Assembly: GCF_905475395.1 (NCBI RefSeq) | Contig: NC_058337.1 | Coordinates: 89,646,368-89,710,367, forward strand | Length of the DNA stretch: 64,000 nt | Direction: 5' to 3' | Origin: Chrysoperla carnea | Lineage: Eukaryota > Arthropoda > Insecta > Neuroptera > Chrysopidae | Shown: piece after piece, positions 35,040-47,170 of the stretch | How positions within the stretch are numbered: position 1 is the first letter of the stretch | Layout: each line of letters begins with the position of its first letter | Program-made: the position numbers and the translations under genes | The notes under the pieces: generated by a model | Seen by the model: only the letters and a program-made list of their open reading frames with translations | What the model was told of the DNA's origin: nothing | Databases searched by the model: none

Positions 35040-38000
35040 TTTTAAATATTAGTATTCAATTTTACTCGATGATAAGATGTAAAACATAGGTTAAAGAAAC
35101 TTATATTTATTATTCATAAAATTTTCTCAACCCAGATCACTTTAAAATACCTTGTAATCTTCAGGTTCGATTCCATTTTGCATGTAACGAATCTTTAATC
35201 TCTCTTGATTATATCGAACAGAGCAGAATTTTAGCGACACTTTATGTGTGTCTGGGGGGATGTTTGACCCCTCCAATTGGTCTGGCTGCTGACCAGGGGT
35301 GTTCAAATAGTTCCCTTAGTATCATATATAAAAATCAAGAGTGAGATTATAAGTAAGAATATGTTTTTTTTTTTTTTTTTTGAAGCTTTAAAGCGTCTGG
35401 TAAGGGTAAGCGCCGATGGAAAGTGTCTGGCAATAATGATTATTGATTTTTAACAAAAATATCTAAAACATATGTAAAAATCAACACTGAGAATTTGAGA
35501 AAAATCAGTACTGTATTTATCTACCTTTAGCACCTGGTACCTATGAATTGGCCGTCGACCCAAGGTAGCAGGTATGCACACACTCAAAGTACGTACTAAC
35601 ACTACTTTATCCCATTTATATTTCTTATGAGAAAATAAGTAACGTCTGGGGGCACCAGCATCTTGGACTAAATTAAATGATGGCGAATATAGCTAAAGAT
35701 ATAACGCCGTAACCTAGGAAATGAAAATTTTTTTCAATGGAAAAAACGACACCTATATAATAATACATAAAGCTGTTCAATTAACTATGAACTAAGTGAT
35801 TCTGTAACTAACTCTTAACTAAATAACTTCTCATTACTGTTCATATATGGCGTTTTTTGTTATTGTTAATAGATTTTTATACACGTATTAATAATTTCAA
35901 TTGACAAATTATGAAATTCAATAAAAAGTACACACTTACTCTAAAGTTTTAGTTTTTCACTTCCGTCGACAGTCTTGACTTTCTTTTTCACAATTTTCGT
36001 TCGCACATAATCAAGAAAGTCTTTCATGTTGTCTCCATATTTGTATTGAGCTTATCGTAAAGCACATGTATTACAAACGCTTTCTAAATTTGCAAGGGCA
36101 CGGAAATAGTTCATTGTGAAAATAAATAGACAAACAAATTATATAATAACTTAAAATAGCGGGGGGCATACTTTTTCCTGTTAAATTTTTTAATTACAGC
36201 AGCTTGTTTTTTGAAAAAAATTTTTAAAAAATAGTTCAATTGTATCATATAGATAGAAAACTTTTTGTTTACATTGATGTGACAGTTTGAAAATAATATT
36301 TATTGAACTTTCAACCTGATGTGTTTTGAACTATAAAACTTATAACACTTACTTTTATTGTAATAAAATGTTTGATTGAAAGAATATATATATATAAATA
36401 TACATAATATACAATATTGTAAAATACTATACATCCTGAAATCAGAAAACATTTCACAACCATTCCCAAAGGTATAAATTTATTATTAATAGCTTAATTA
36501 TCAGAGCCACCGTACCAATTTGATAAAACATCCGGTGCGGTGTTCAATGAGAGAGTCAGGTTGAAAGTCATTGTAAGTAACTTATTGTATCTAAGTAGCA
36601 TCACATATTTTATGTTATGAGGGCATACCGAACGTATGCTGTGAATTCTACGTGTTTTCAAAACTTTAATAGGATTTTTCTTGATTGCTGTCATCACGTA
36701 TTTTCTATTTTTAACCTATTTACTAATTTAAAACTTTTATATAATTCCGGTTTCTTAGCTTCCCAATGACTGAATTTAATTAAGGCGGCTCCTGTATATA
36801 TTTCTCATCTTATTCATTGATTTTTTTATTGATACATAAGAAAGGGAACCTAAAAATTAAAAAAATTAGTTCTTATATTCACTTCAAATCGTAACTAAGT
36901 CTGCTTTTTGGTAAATTGGAATGCAACATAGTGACAATTCAATTATCAAGAAGATGGCTTTTCTGTTCACGAAAACATGTTGAGCTTGGAGGTCTAAAAA
37001 TAAGGAAGTGAGAGTAGAGAGAATTATTTTCAATTATTAAAAGCAGCAATTTGAATTTCGATAGAGACACATTAAAGGGAAATTCCACATAAATATGAAA
37101 CTTGCCTATCTTGTAACTTTGAAAATATAATTCCTACGAGTAAAATTAATGCGAGCTATTTTGTCCACTTTTATTTTGTTCATAATTGTTGATAACTAAA
37201 CTATGTTCCAAATTTTTTAGTTTTACTCTGCCATTTGCTTTACTTGGTTGGGAAACCATATTATTCAATACATAAATCTGATTTGTTTTATTTCAAGATA
37301 AGCTTGAATGAGGATGATCTGTAAGCATATCTAAAACAAGGTGTTCAGCCTTCAAAATCCTTAACTGCTGTTGATCAATGCAAAAATATTTACAAAAATC
37401 TTTCTTTAAAATATATGTATTAAACAGGTGATATCTAGTTTATAAAAAAGCATCACTTGCTTGTTTTGGTTTAATGCTTAACATGTGATTTGATGTTTTT
37501 TTCAAATCTTTACGAGGATAATTTATAACTCGTATATTAAATTATAATTATTTTTTATTAGCTTTAAGAAAATTCGCCCACACTTAACTAGCAAGTAGGA
37601 ATAATAAGCAGGAATAACCAACCAAAATCTCATGTCAATACGGATAACCTATCGAAACAGTGGAAATCTCGTTATCATACAATATAAACACCAATTTTAG
37701 CAACCATTCTAAAACACTTAAAATTAAAATTTAGATACTAAAGAAAGAAATGCAAGTGAAAATCACATGTTTCTATAAACTACGTGCTTTTAGAATCTAG
37801 GTAAACTAACTCGAGTCTACATTTAGCTACAATGTACATGTATTTTAAAAAACACACAATAAATAATTTTTTTGGCGTGCATATACATCGATGTATTGAA
37901 AACATCGAATTTTACCTTTTAATAATACAACGATGCATCAATGTATTTTTAAGCTTCTATTAAGCATATTGCTAGGTTTACACGCCAGTAGTAACAACCA

Positions 38001-38790
38001 CACTCTAAGCTGTTGGTCTGACTAGAGAAATGTACGCTCTAGATAAGATCTAGCCACAGGGTTTGATAGGTCTGCATAAAGTGCAAAAGTAACAGTATGT
38101 CTAATATAGATGGCTTGTAAACATGGCGTTTGAATCACACTCTAGCCAAACTCTAACTTCAGTCTACAAGTTCCGTTAGAATATGTATGAAAATAGACAC
38201 AAATGACTGAATTCTTAATTCGAGGTTAATGCATCAAAAACTTCGATTTTCACTAAATCGATAAAACAATCAATATAACATTTAAGAGATGGTGGAAAGT
38301 CGATGTCATCCTGAAGTGTTTGCCACTTAACAGTTATAATAAGGACAAGCTGCTAAAATGCAAGAAATTCTAGAATAAAACTGCCATATGAGTATAGATA
38401 GCAATGTAAGCTCTATATTTTAATCGCGTGCTTTTCCAGGGTACACTTAGTCTAGGTAATAAAAATTACCTAGTCCTTGTACATTACAGTACAATAATAT
38501 AAGTTCAATATAATTATCGAAGTATAAATTTAAAATTGTTTTTATTCTCTTGTTGACAAAATGTACAGAGATTTAAATCACATTTACGATTTTTTTAATT
38601 TTTATATGGAAATATTTAATAACAACATTTTCAACAATTTTTTATCCCGAGGGAGCACACATCAAAAGATTGAATACGGGAAAAGTAAACAAAACATATT
38701 AATATAAATGTTTCAATGAAAGACTAACGTATGTTTATACAGGATACTAGAAAAATATGTTGTAGTTTTTTATTAATCAATTACTAGATT
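35040..38790. other. AT-rich stretch without supported genes
   Basis: A T-run at about 35363-35381 followed by GAAGCTTTAAAGCGTCTGGT and AAGGGTAAGCGCCGATGGAA looks like the poly(A) end of a reversed retroposon. Otherwise only short frames. Confidence 0.35.
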
Positions 38791-38794
38791 TATA

Positions 38795-38870
38795 TATCTA
38801 CTAGCAGATACCCCCCCCATCCCGCTTTTCTGGGGAACTCTCAAAACAGAGACTACCGTGTTATAGCTTT
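38795..38870 (+). repeat. Head fragment of a retroelement-like repeat
   Basis: The text CTACTAGCAGATACCCCCC and CCATCCCGCTTTTCTGGGGA resembles the ACTAGC-type and CCCGCTTCGCTGGG heads at 32632 and 4880. It is followed by a family D copy rather than its own body. Confidence 0.4.
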
Positions 38871-38934
38871 CACCTTCCTTGATCTCACATTATCACTTAT
38901 TCTCCCTTTTGTTTACAATTTTATGCATTTTAAT

Positions 38935-39320
38935 TTGTAAATTGCCCAAGGAAATGGAGCTATTGCTTTTGTACTAATGATGGAATTAGGAAAAAATTTC
39001 TTCAAATGTTCATCGATGTCTTCTTAATTTAAGTCCGATTTGAATGAAATTTGACATCAAGAAGGGTTTTGGTATTTGAAAGGTCAAGTTCGTTAATGAG
39101 AAAAATCGACAGATAAACAAAGGGTGGGAAATGTGCAAAGTACAAAATTTTGAATTTTTTTCAAAATAAAAAATATTTTGGTATTTTTGATCAATTTTAA
39201 GCAAAACGTACTCTTGTGATTTTAGTCGCTTAGTTTTTGCAACATTCTTGGAAAACTAAAAACGCAATATTCGATTTAAAGAAAACTGTGTTATTTTATC
39301 AATCTCTGAGGCAATTTTTT
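38935..39320 (-). repeat. Dispersed repeat, family D, reverse copy
   Basis: It matches 17877-18385 in opposite orientation: GAAATGGAGCTATTGCTTTT, ATCAAGAAGGGTTTTGGTAT, TTGAAAGGTCAAGTTCGTTA and ATGAGAAAAATCGACAG. It lacks the TA run found in the other copy. Confidence 0.6.
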
Positions 39321-39724
39321 TGAAAATTTAGTGAATGATACTCGCTGATAATGTAACTTTCTATAGGTGAAATAATCTATAAACTGTCGTGGAATTATTG
39401 TAAGTAGCCGTTAAGTATTGTAAAATACCAAAAAGGTCAGCAATAATTGTCCCCAAGAGAACATACTATCAGGAAAAAAAGTATGCTATGTGTGCTAATC
39501 CTAATTTTGGCCCGCTTACCCTAACCTATCACTACCTATGCGAAATACATGTCGATCATTTGCTCTATGAAAAATTAAAACAAATCTATCCCACGGGAAC
39601 CATACATTTTACCGGGATAAAAAGTACTCTATATACTATTACAGACTATAATCTATCTCTGTGCCAAATTTTTTCCAAATCCGTTCCGCATTTTTGCGTG
39701 TAAGAATAACAGACATCCATCCAT

Positions 39725-40230
39725 CCCTATATATTATAAATGTGAAAGTAAGGATTTTTGTTTGTTTGTTACGCTTTCACGTAAAAACTGCCGTATGGAT
39801 TTGAATGAAACTGTACAACAATATACCTCATACATCAGAATAACATTATCAGATATAATTTATAAAAATATATTTTAAAAAAAATAAATTTAATCCTACA
39901 TTTTTCTGCTCCATCTATGATCATCACTTTGAACTATAAATTACAGATTTCTATAAAAATTTTAATTAGAAAATATCAAACAATTCATCTTTGCTGACAT
40001 AGTTTTCTGATATATTTTAGCTGTGAGAAACAATCCCTGCGAGTCTTATGGAAGGAGGATAAGTGAGATCAAGACAGATGGAGGCTATTAAGCGGTGGTA
40101 TATTATAAATGTGAAAGCAAGGATATTTGTTTGTTTGTTTGTTTTCACGCAAAAATTAATGAATGGATTTGAGTAAAACTTAACAATAATATAGCTCATA
40201 CTTCAGAATAGCATATGAGCTATAATTTCA
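39725..40230 (+). repeat. Dispersed repeat, family B, two forward copies
   Basis: Copy one (from about 39727) reads ATATTATAAATGTGAAAGTA, AGGATTTTTGTTTGTTTGTT and ACGCTTTCACGTAAAAACTG. Copy two (from about 40099) reads ATATTATAAATGTGAAAGCA and TTTGTTTGTTTGTTTTCACG, then AATGAATGGATTTGAGTAAA. The reverse copy is at 4870-5300. Confidence 0.55.
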
Positions 40231-41149
40231 ATAGTCATTACCAATCTTAACTTTTAAATCAAAAACAAAAATTAAAAAACAAATTCCTAAATTTGTATTA
40301 AAAAATTTATATAACAACATAAACTACAAAGTTTATATTAAAAAAAGTAGGAAAATTATCGTACTTGCAAGAGACTCGGGGGGCAAATGTAGCACAGCAC
40401 ATTAAAATGTATAATAAAGCAGATATCTCCTGCCTTTTTAATCAATAAAATAATCATCTGATTGTAACAAGAATGGTATACATTTTTTTTACTTGTGGCG
40501 CTGACATCTTAGCGTTGAAATTTAATAATCTGCATAAAATCAGGCAATTCATATTTCTACTTTCTATGCCACCATAGTATGTTATTATCGATAATATTAC
40601 CTTATAGAATGCTAAATATTTCTATAATTTTAGATAATGTATATATTTCATATAAGAACTCACAATATTATTATACACTTTAATATTTTAATAACTAAAT
40701 TGTAAGAATACCTACTATATCGTTACTAAGCTATCCATATCTCGTAATAATAATAATAATGAAAGTGGGTTTTATCATGTGTGTGGTATCACATATATAT
40801 GTGATTGTTAATGGTTCTGTTACAATATTACACTTACTAGATTAAATTTTTAACTGACTATGAAACTCAATTTTAAACTTTTTAGTCATATTATTATATG
40901 TTCCATACACTTTAGGGTATAAAAAAAGATTCCATCTTAGTAAAATCATATAGCTTTATGTATGCATATGTGTGTATAAGAGAAACAAACTTAGAACATG
41001 AAGTACATTGTGAAATCTAATAAAAAGGAAGTTGACTGATTTCCGCCCACCACTATATCTGGACTGCCTAAGAATAGCAAAAACTTTGGCATGGACGAAT
41101 TTCAAACCAGAGAGGTTACCAAAGCATAGTTGATGCAAGTGAGTTTTTA

Positions 41150-41590
41150 ATTTGATCACGACAAAAGCTGGAAAGTGACATCGAAGGTGTATGTGTGTTG
41201 CATTTATTTTTTTTAGACCCTCGAACTAAAAAAGGGGTGTTTTAGGTTTGACAGCTATGTGTGAGTGTGTGTCTGTCTGTCTGTCTGTCTGTCTGTGGCA
41301 TTGTAGCGCCTAAACGGATGAACCGATTTTGATGTTTTTGCTTAGCTATGTTTCAAGTGCGATTGTAATTTTCCGCAAGCGAAAAAAAAGTCTAAAATTC
41401 ACGATGATCTCCAAAATTGGCTCAGTTTGAAAAAGGCTTCAAGGAAAAAGGTGAGTGAAATTAATAGAGAGTGTTCTTAGATATGTTTGAAGTGTGACCT
41501 TTGTTGTCCGAAAAGCTTTGTTGTGAGTTGGAAGTGCGAAAAATTTGTCGGGAGTTTTTTATATTTTGTAAATTTCACTTGTTAGTTATT
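41150..41590 (+). repeat. Retroelement-like repeat with GTCT microsatellite
   Basis: A GTCT run (about 41272-41296) is followed by TAAACGGATGAACCGATTTT, TCAAGTGCGATTGTAATTTT, CACGATGATCTCCAAAATTG and AAATTTCACTTGTTAG. It resembles fragments at 9400-9800 and 2480-2650. No protein is intact. Confidence 0.5.
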
Positions 41591-41595
41591 TTTTA

Positions 41596-42140
41596 TACCA
41601 TGTATATATGAAATATACATAGTATATTAAGTTTAGTCCCAAGTTTGTAACGCTTAAAAATAATGATGCTAGGAAAAAAATTTTGTCGTAGGTGTTCATA
41701 AAATCACCTAATTAGTCCATTTCCGTCCGTCCGTCTGTGGACACGATAACTCAAAAACGAAAAAAGATATCGAGCTGAAATGTTTACAGCGTACTCAGGA
41801 CGTAAAAAGTGAGGTCAAGTTCGTAAATGAGCATCATAGGTCAATTGGGTCTTGACCTCCGTAGGACTAATCTTGTAAACCGTTAGAGATAGAACAAAAG
41901 TTTAAATGTAAAAAATGTTTATTTTCAAAAATTAAACAACTTTTGTTTGAAACCTTTTTTCGTAAACATCACTGTTTACCCGTGAGGGAGCCAATTAGGC
42001 GGAAATTTTATAATATGTACTATACTTGATTATCAGTTATGTATGTGTCACATGTTTGTATGTGTAATGTGATAAAAAAATCAACACTGACTATGCATGG
42101 TATTTCAACAATTAACTCAGTCAATTGTTTGTTTTCACTT
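41596..42140 (+). repeat. Dispersed repeat, family A, copy 3
   Basis: It opens ATACCATGTATATATGAAAT and ATACATAGTATATTAAGTTT, continues TTGTAACGCTTAAAAATAAT, TAAAAAGTGAGGTCAAGTTC, and ends ATTAACTCAGTCAATTGTTT and GTTTTCACTTG. This is one of the fullest copies, about 545 bases. Confidence 0.8.
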
Positions 42141-43255
42141 GTTTTAACTACCGATTTTAAGATTTAAGATTGAAGGTATCTGAAGATATTTCATTTAATA
42201 GATATTATATAAATTTTACTACATCAACCAAAACACCAAGGAAACTTAAGCACAATATGTCTTCAAAATTTTTGTTTACCCTTCTGTCAAAAAAAGGCTT
42301 GTACCTCAAAACGCAATTTTGCTTAAATGCATAAGAGAAAAAAAGAATAAATAGATAGATTACTTTTCGAATATGCATATACTCAATGCAGTTCAACTTA
42401 ATGTCAGGCAAAAAATTGATTCGTTTGGATATATACCTATACCGCCCGCCTGTATCAACACGTCAAATACATGGATTTGTTATATTGTCATAATTTCTGA
42501 GGATTTTATGGATAAAAAATATTCCATATGTTGTTCAAGAAAAGAAGGCATTAGTATCGACAAACTGTTCATATTCATTTTACACAAAGTACCAATTTTA
42601 TCGGTTTTATACCATGTGATATACTTATCCCATTCTAACTATTCAACTTACTGGCCTAAAAAAAGTTATTTGGTCAAATTTTTGTCCAACATGAGTGTAC
42701 GTACATATTACAAACATATCATACATATTATTATTAACTTTGCTACTAGCTTTATTGCATCATGTATGAGAGAAAATAATGCGAATTGAAAGTTAGTTTC
42801 AAAACAATAAAGTAATTTGGTTTTCACCATAACGTTATATTAAAGTTTCTATTTGTGTTTAAAAATAAATATCTTTGGAAATAAGAAACAAAAAATAATA
42901 ATTGGTATTTTTATTAATAATTGCTTTTATAAATGTATTTTAAAAAAGTTCAATGTTGAACAAAGTCATTTATTTATTATTCTTATTTTAATTTTATTGG
43001 TTTTGAAATATTCTTACAAGAAGAAACAACCACTTTACAATACTAAATTTAAATATAAGTTAAACAGTTTTAAAAAATTTTCCCGTTCAGAATTTTTATG
43101 TTGAATCCATAGATTAAGTAAAATATAGACCTATAGTTCTTTCCTAGAAAAATATCCCTCATCAATAGAGAAAATTACTTAAAAAAACAACAACAAAAAC
43201 AAAAAAGACAACATTGGTCTATAGAAAAACTAGATCATTAATAGGATGGGATATT
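42141..43255. other. AT-rich stretch; 138-aa frame not accepted as a gene
   Basis: The frame at 42373-42789 (plus) has no recognisable domain, a hydrophobic AT-driven composition and no paralogue in the window. It remains possible but unsupported. Confidence 0.3.
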
Positions 43256-43257
43256 AT

Positions 43258-43420
43258 CAGTAATGTTCAATCGAAACTGGAATTTCTATCGAAACCGAAA
43301 CCGAATCTTCGGTATCTGTCTCAGTTTCGGCCAAAACTGAGACAGATACATGTCTCTTAAAACATAGATCAAAAAAGAAAACAAATAATAATAAATCTAA
43401 TAAGTTACAACTATAACTAA
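43258..43420 (+). repeat. Truncated copy of the ACCGAA-rich hAT-like element
   Basis: The text ATGTTCAATCGAAACTGGAA, TTTCTATCGAAACCGAAACC, GAATCTTCGGTATCTGTCTC and AGTTTCGGCCAAAACTGAG parallels the left end of the element at 44749-45335. The right end is missing. Confidence 0.6.
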
Positions 43421-44748
43421 TATTATTCAGGATATTCTCGTATCCCGTTTATGATACATTGGATTCAAAAACAACATTGTCCAAAGCATTCTGTGTTAAG
43501 TATACTTTATCGATTTGTAGGTATTTATCTTTTCATTTTCCCCATTTATCCTATAAAGTAAAAGAGAATTGTACGCCTAAGCCAAAGGATAATTGTTATG
43601 GAACATATATATAAGTATTAATTTGAGTTATGAAAAACAACATTAATTTCATGAAAATGAAACTCAACATTACTCCACAGGTACAAAAGTGGTCGAATAT
43701 TGTCCAAATGACCAGGATTGCTAGTTCTATGTCTAACAATGACTTCTATTTGGGAACAGTTAATCATGAATGCAAGTGTAATATGTTTTTTAATTACTAA
43801 TAGGGGAGTTATTGAAAGAAATGGCTTCATACAATATCGCCAAGTGTTAAATATCTGAACAAACATTACTCGAAACTTAGTCAAAGCATTCCTAAATCTT
43901 ATGTATAGTTCTCAAATTAGATTTCTATTTATAGATTCTAATCACAACGCATTGTTGTTGTATTTTCGACCATGAACTAACTGTATCCACTCAATTACTA
44001 TTAAATAATTGATTTTTAAAAGTCATGTATCAAATTTGAAATTTATTTTCTGCTTACGGAAACTGTATAGATTTTTATACGAAAATATAAAAATAAATAA
44101 ATAAGACATAAACTATACAAGCATGTTGTATAGAACGCAGTCTTGGAGTAGTCAACAATAAATTTATCTTGCATTTGTAAAAAAAAAAAATTTCTACCAT
44201 AGAATGTCAGGATTGATTTTAACGTAAATGTGTCTTCGTGCAATACTATACTCCTTGGGGATAACATTTCTACGATAAGAAAATCAAGTACATTAATCTA
44301 TACAACTCAATTCTATGCTATATTGTATAGATAGATATACGATACGTGGCTGTTTTTTCGTTTAAAGAAATTTTTTTTTATTTTATTTGTTATTGGAAAT
44401 GCATTACTATGCAGAAATATCTCTGATAATACTTAATGAGATGACGACACTTATTTACTATCGGTATAATTTGCATCTATGATATATTATTCAGGTGTGC
44501 TAATGTAAATTTAAATAGGAAATGATTTAGATTCTTTGCAAATAAAACTATTGAAATAATTTAGAAAAGACTTTCTAATAAATCTTAAATAAAAGAAGAA
44601 AATACATGGATTGGTGGGTTCCCTTGACTTTTCTTGAAAGTTTGAAAGTCAGATTTTGAAAAGCATATAATACCATTCATTTAAAAGAAAATAACAGGGT
44701 AATAACATTAGCTATCCATTAATTTCAAAGAAACTAAAACTTCTTAAA

Positions 44749-45335
44749 TAGTGTTCGGCCGAAACTAGAATTTCTGCCGAAACCGAATCTTCGGTATCTA
44801 TCTCAGTTTCGGCCGAAACCGAAACCGAAAATGAAACTTTTTTAGACATGTTAAAAATTGATTGTTTACTGAAATTTGGCTTTTATTCTACACTTATACA
44901 GACAGATCATACGTATTTAATCAAATGAAAAACAATAATTGAGTTTGAATTAAATGAATATTGTTTACATACTGTGTTTTCTCACAGATAAAATCAACAA
45001 ACAAGTATCTGAAGACTACGCATTAATCATAGTGATAGCAGGCAGTTTTTTCAATGTTTTGCTAGTTAAAATTAATGAAACCAAATCCAAGAACGCATAC
45101 ACAATACAACACATAAAGTCACAACAAAATTACACCGGACAGGCCTGCAAACTCAGCAGACACTAACTCACTCAAAGTTAGCCGAACGACGTGCAAAAAT
45201 TCACAAACACAGAGTTTCGGTGTGCCCGAAAGTTCGGCAGATTTTCTGCCGAAACCGAAACTGGTGCCGAAACTAGATTTTTTGGGTGAAACTGGCCGAA
45301 ACCGAAACCGAAACTGAACCTTCGGTCGGACACTA
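44749..45335. mobile_element. 587-bp hAT-like MITE rich in ACCGAA
   Basis: The ends TAGTGTTCGGCCGAA (44749) and TTCGGTCGGACACTA (to 45335) are inverted with two mismatches. Flanking 8-mers TTCTTAAA and TTTATAAA agree at six of eight places, a decayed hAT-size target duplication. Both inner flanks repeat ACCGAA units. Frames inside have no transposase similarity. A truncated copy lies at 43258. Confidence 0.65.
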
Positions 45336-45456
45336 TTTATAAACATAATAACTGTTCTAGCTCGACTCAACCATTACATTGTAAAAAAAAAATCATAAAA
45401 ATGGCAAAGATAATGTAGTAAAAGCTAAAAAATAATAAGGCAGGTATCATGTATAT

Positions 45457-45640
45457 GAGTCATTACACCACTTTCCTTCTTAATTTAGTGCATTGATCAG
45501 ACTAAAATAAAATGGTGGGACGCGTCAAATTTCTACTATCCCCAGTCAACCACTCATATCATTGTGCGCTTTGAGCCCTACGATTTTATTTTAGTCTGAT
45601 CAATGTCCTGCATTGGCGAAGAGAGTGGAGTAATGACTGG
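45457..45640. mobile_element. Foldback element, 23-base perfect arms
   Basis: Arms at 45491-45513 and 45583-45605 are perfectly complementary over 23 bases (core ATCAGACTAAAATAAAAT). An outer, imperfect pair, CATTACACCACTTTC and GAGAGTGGAGTAATG, extends it to about 45457-45640. Confidence 0.7.
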
Positions 45641-45653
45641 TACACTCTGTGTC

Positions 45654-45704
45654 ACAAAAATGCACGGATTACATATATACTAAATGTTATCCGTGCATTT
45701 TTGT
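45654..45704. other. Perfect 16-bp hairpin
   Basis: ACAAAAATGCACGGAT (45654-45669) and ATCCGTGCATTTTTGT (45689-45704) with a 19-base loop. It lies just right of a foldback element and may be a small MITE or its remnant. No terminator function is expected in a eukaryote. Confidence 0.7.
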
Positions 45705-46620
45705 AACTATATAATTATTTCCTTAATCTTTACAATAAAATCGTTTACTTAAATATTTTTTTATTCAATTAATTTTCCCAGCACTTATATCTCGAAAACA
45801 TTTTTTAACGGTGTAAGTTAAAAAATGTTAAGTTTCGAAAAATTCTGATAATATTTTAAAATATGAAAGCCAATGTTTGTATTTCAAATTTATATATTGT
45901 TTGTTGGTGGAATCCAGATTTGCTGAACTTCTAGTTCCAGTAACTCCAGTAAATGAAAAAAAAAACTTCTGTGCTCATGAGTATGATTTTCTTTATTTCG
46001 AACCTAAACGTAAACATGCAATTTATAATTTTACTTAATTATTGGGATGTACTTAATACACACCACTATTTGCAAATACCATAGTAAAATTATAGCATAT
46101 TAACTTTTATTTGATATTCTTTGAGATACATTAAGATAATTCCACGTAGGTATTGAATATAAATTAATTTTCTTTAATGCAAGTACATAAACCACATTCA
46201 ATAAATTCAATAATATTCTTAAAAAGTACTCATACCTTGAATGCATCATCTATTTTAAACTACCTCCCGACTAGAAATTTTCACGTGCTCCCACTTGGGA
46301 CCCAGCTTGGTTGCCCAATTGGGACCCCAAATTGGGTTGTAACGCAGAAACTTATTTGGGGCCCGATGGGGCGATTCCTATTGGTTCCCAATTGGGCAGT
46401 CCCTATAGGTTCCCGAATGTGCAAGCCCTATGGGTTCCCAATCGAATAATCCCGGTCTGTTCCCGCTTAATTTACCTTATTGTAAATCATTTGCCCCTTG
46501 TTAATCAATACAATCATAATGTAGCCTATAGCTTCAAATTAAAAATAAACTGGAAATTACCAAGCAAATTTTTTTATTTATAAATTTATAAAAATACAAT
46601 AGATCCAGTCAATAGAATGA

Positions 46621-46920
46621 TCATTTTTTTAAACGAAGAAGACGATGGCCATCCCAATCTCGAGCACCTTGTATCACTGCTGTCATTGCCTTCAAAATTT
46701 CTTTATCGTCTAGTGGGTTTTCGGGACTGGAAGCTAGTTTTTTAATAAAGACATCTATAATAATTTTAAAAAAAAATTATTAATGAAAGAACTATTTTTT
46801 TAAATAATTACAATATAACTTGTGATCGAAATTTTTACCTTGTATACTTGAATAAAAACTAGTGCGGAAATGTTTCACGAAATCTTCTGGTCCGTTGACG
46901 TCCAAGTTCACATTTAACAT
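46621..46920 (-). CDS. Small two-exon reading frame, 71 aa, unknown
   Basis: Exon 1 is 46920-46839, the intron 46838-46755 (84 bases, donor CAAG|GTAAAA, acceptor ATTATTATAG|ATG), exon 2 46754-46621, stop TGA. The two exons together make exactly 72 codons. The product starts MLNVNLDVNGPEDFVKHF and ends GARDWDGHRLLRLKK; it is soluble, charged and mostly helical in appearance, with no membrane segment. The frame is open a little further upstream (CQLEIEV before the ATG) to a TGA, so this could be the 3' end of a longer gene. It lies inside an element with inverted ends and GGGA/TCCC minisatellites (46266-47990). I do not recognise the family. The exact splice join and non-repetitive composition are the evidence that it is, or was, coding. 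Confidence 0.45.
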
Positions 46921-47157
46921 AACCTCAATCTCCAATTGACATTTTCAATTACTCTCATGTTCGTTACACATATGTCAAAACAATAAAATTCAATTAAACG
47001 TAAATGCACTTAAAAAATTTCATGATATAGTATGATGCTGAATTTTTATAAATTAAAATACAAAAAAAAAAATAAAAAAAATCACTTATTTTCGATTCAT
47101 ACTCGATCATTTGTTAATCACAGTGTTTTTATTATGACAAATAAAAAACTTCTTGTA

Positions 47158-47170
47158 GCGCCATCTGGTG
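47158..47170 (-). promoter_or_regulatory. CTCF-like site upstream of the 71-aa frame
   Basis: The minus strand reads CACCAGATGGCGC preceded by T. It matches 13 of 14 positions of the CTCF consensus CCASYAGRKGGCRS, and the GCGCCATCTGGTG form is a frequent insect promoter motif. It lies about 240 bases 5' of the small two-exon reading frame and in an otherwise very AT-rich stretch. Function is inferred only. Confidence 0.35.

Noticed and set aside
42373-42789. 138-aa plus-strand frame
   Set aside because: No domain, no paralogue, AT-driven composition and no splice or poly(A) support.
46177-46583. Two overlapping frames with repeated Trp-Gly-Pro text
   Set aside because: These are translations of the GGGA/TCCC minisatellite, not a repetitive protein gene.
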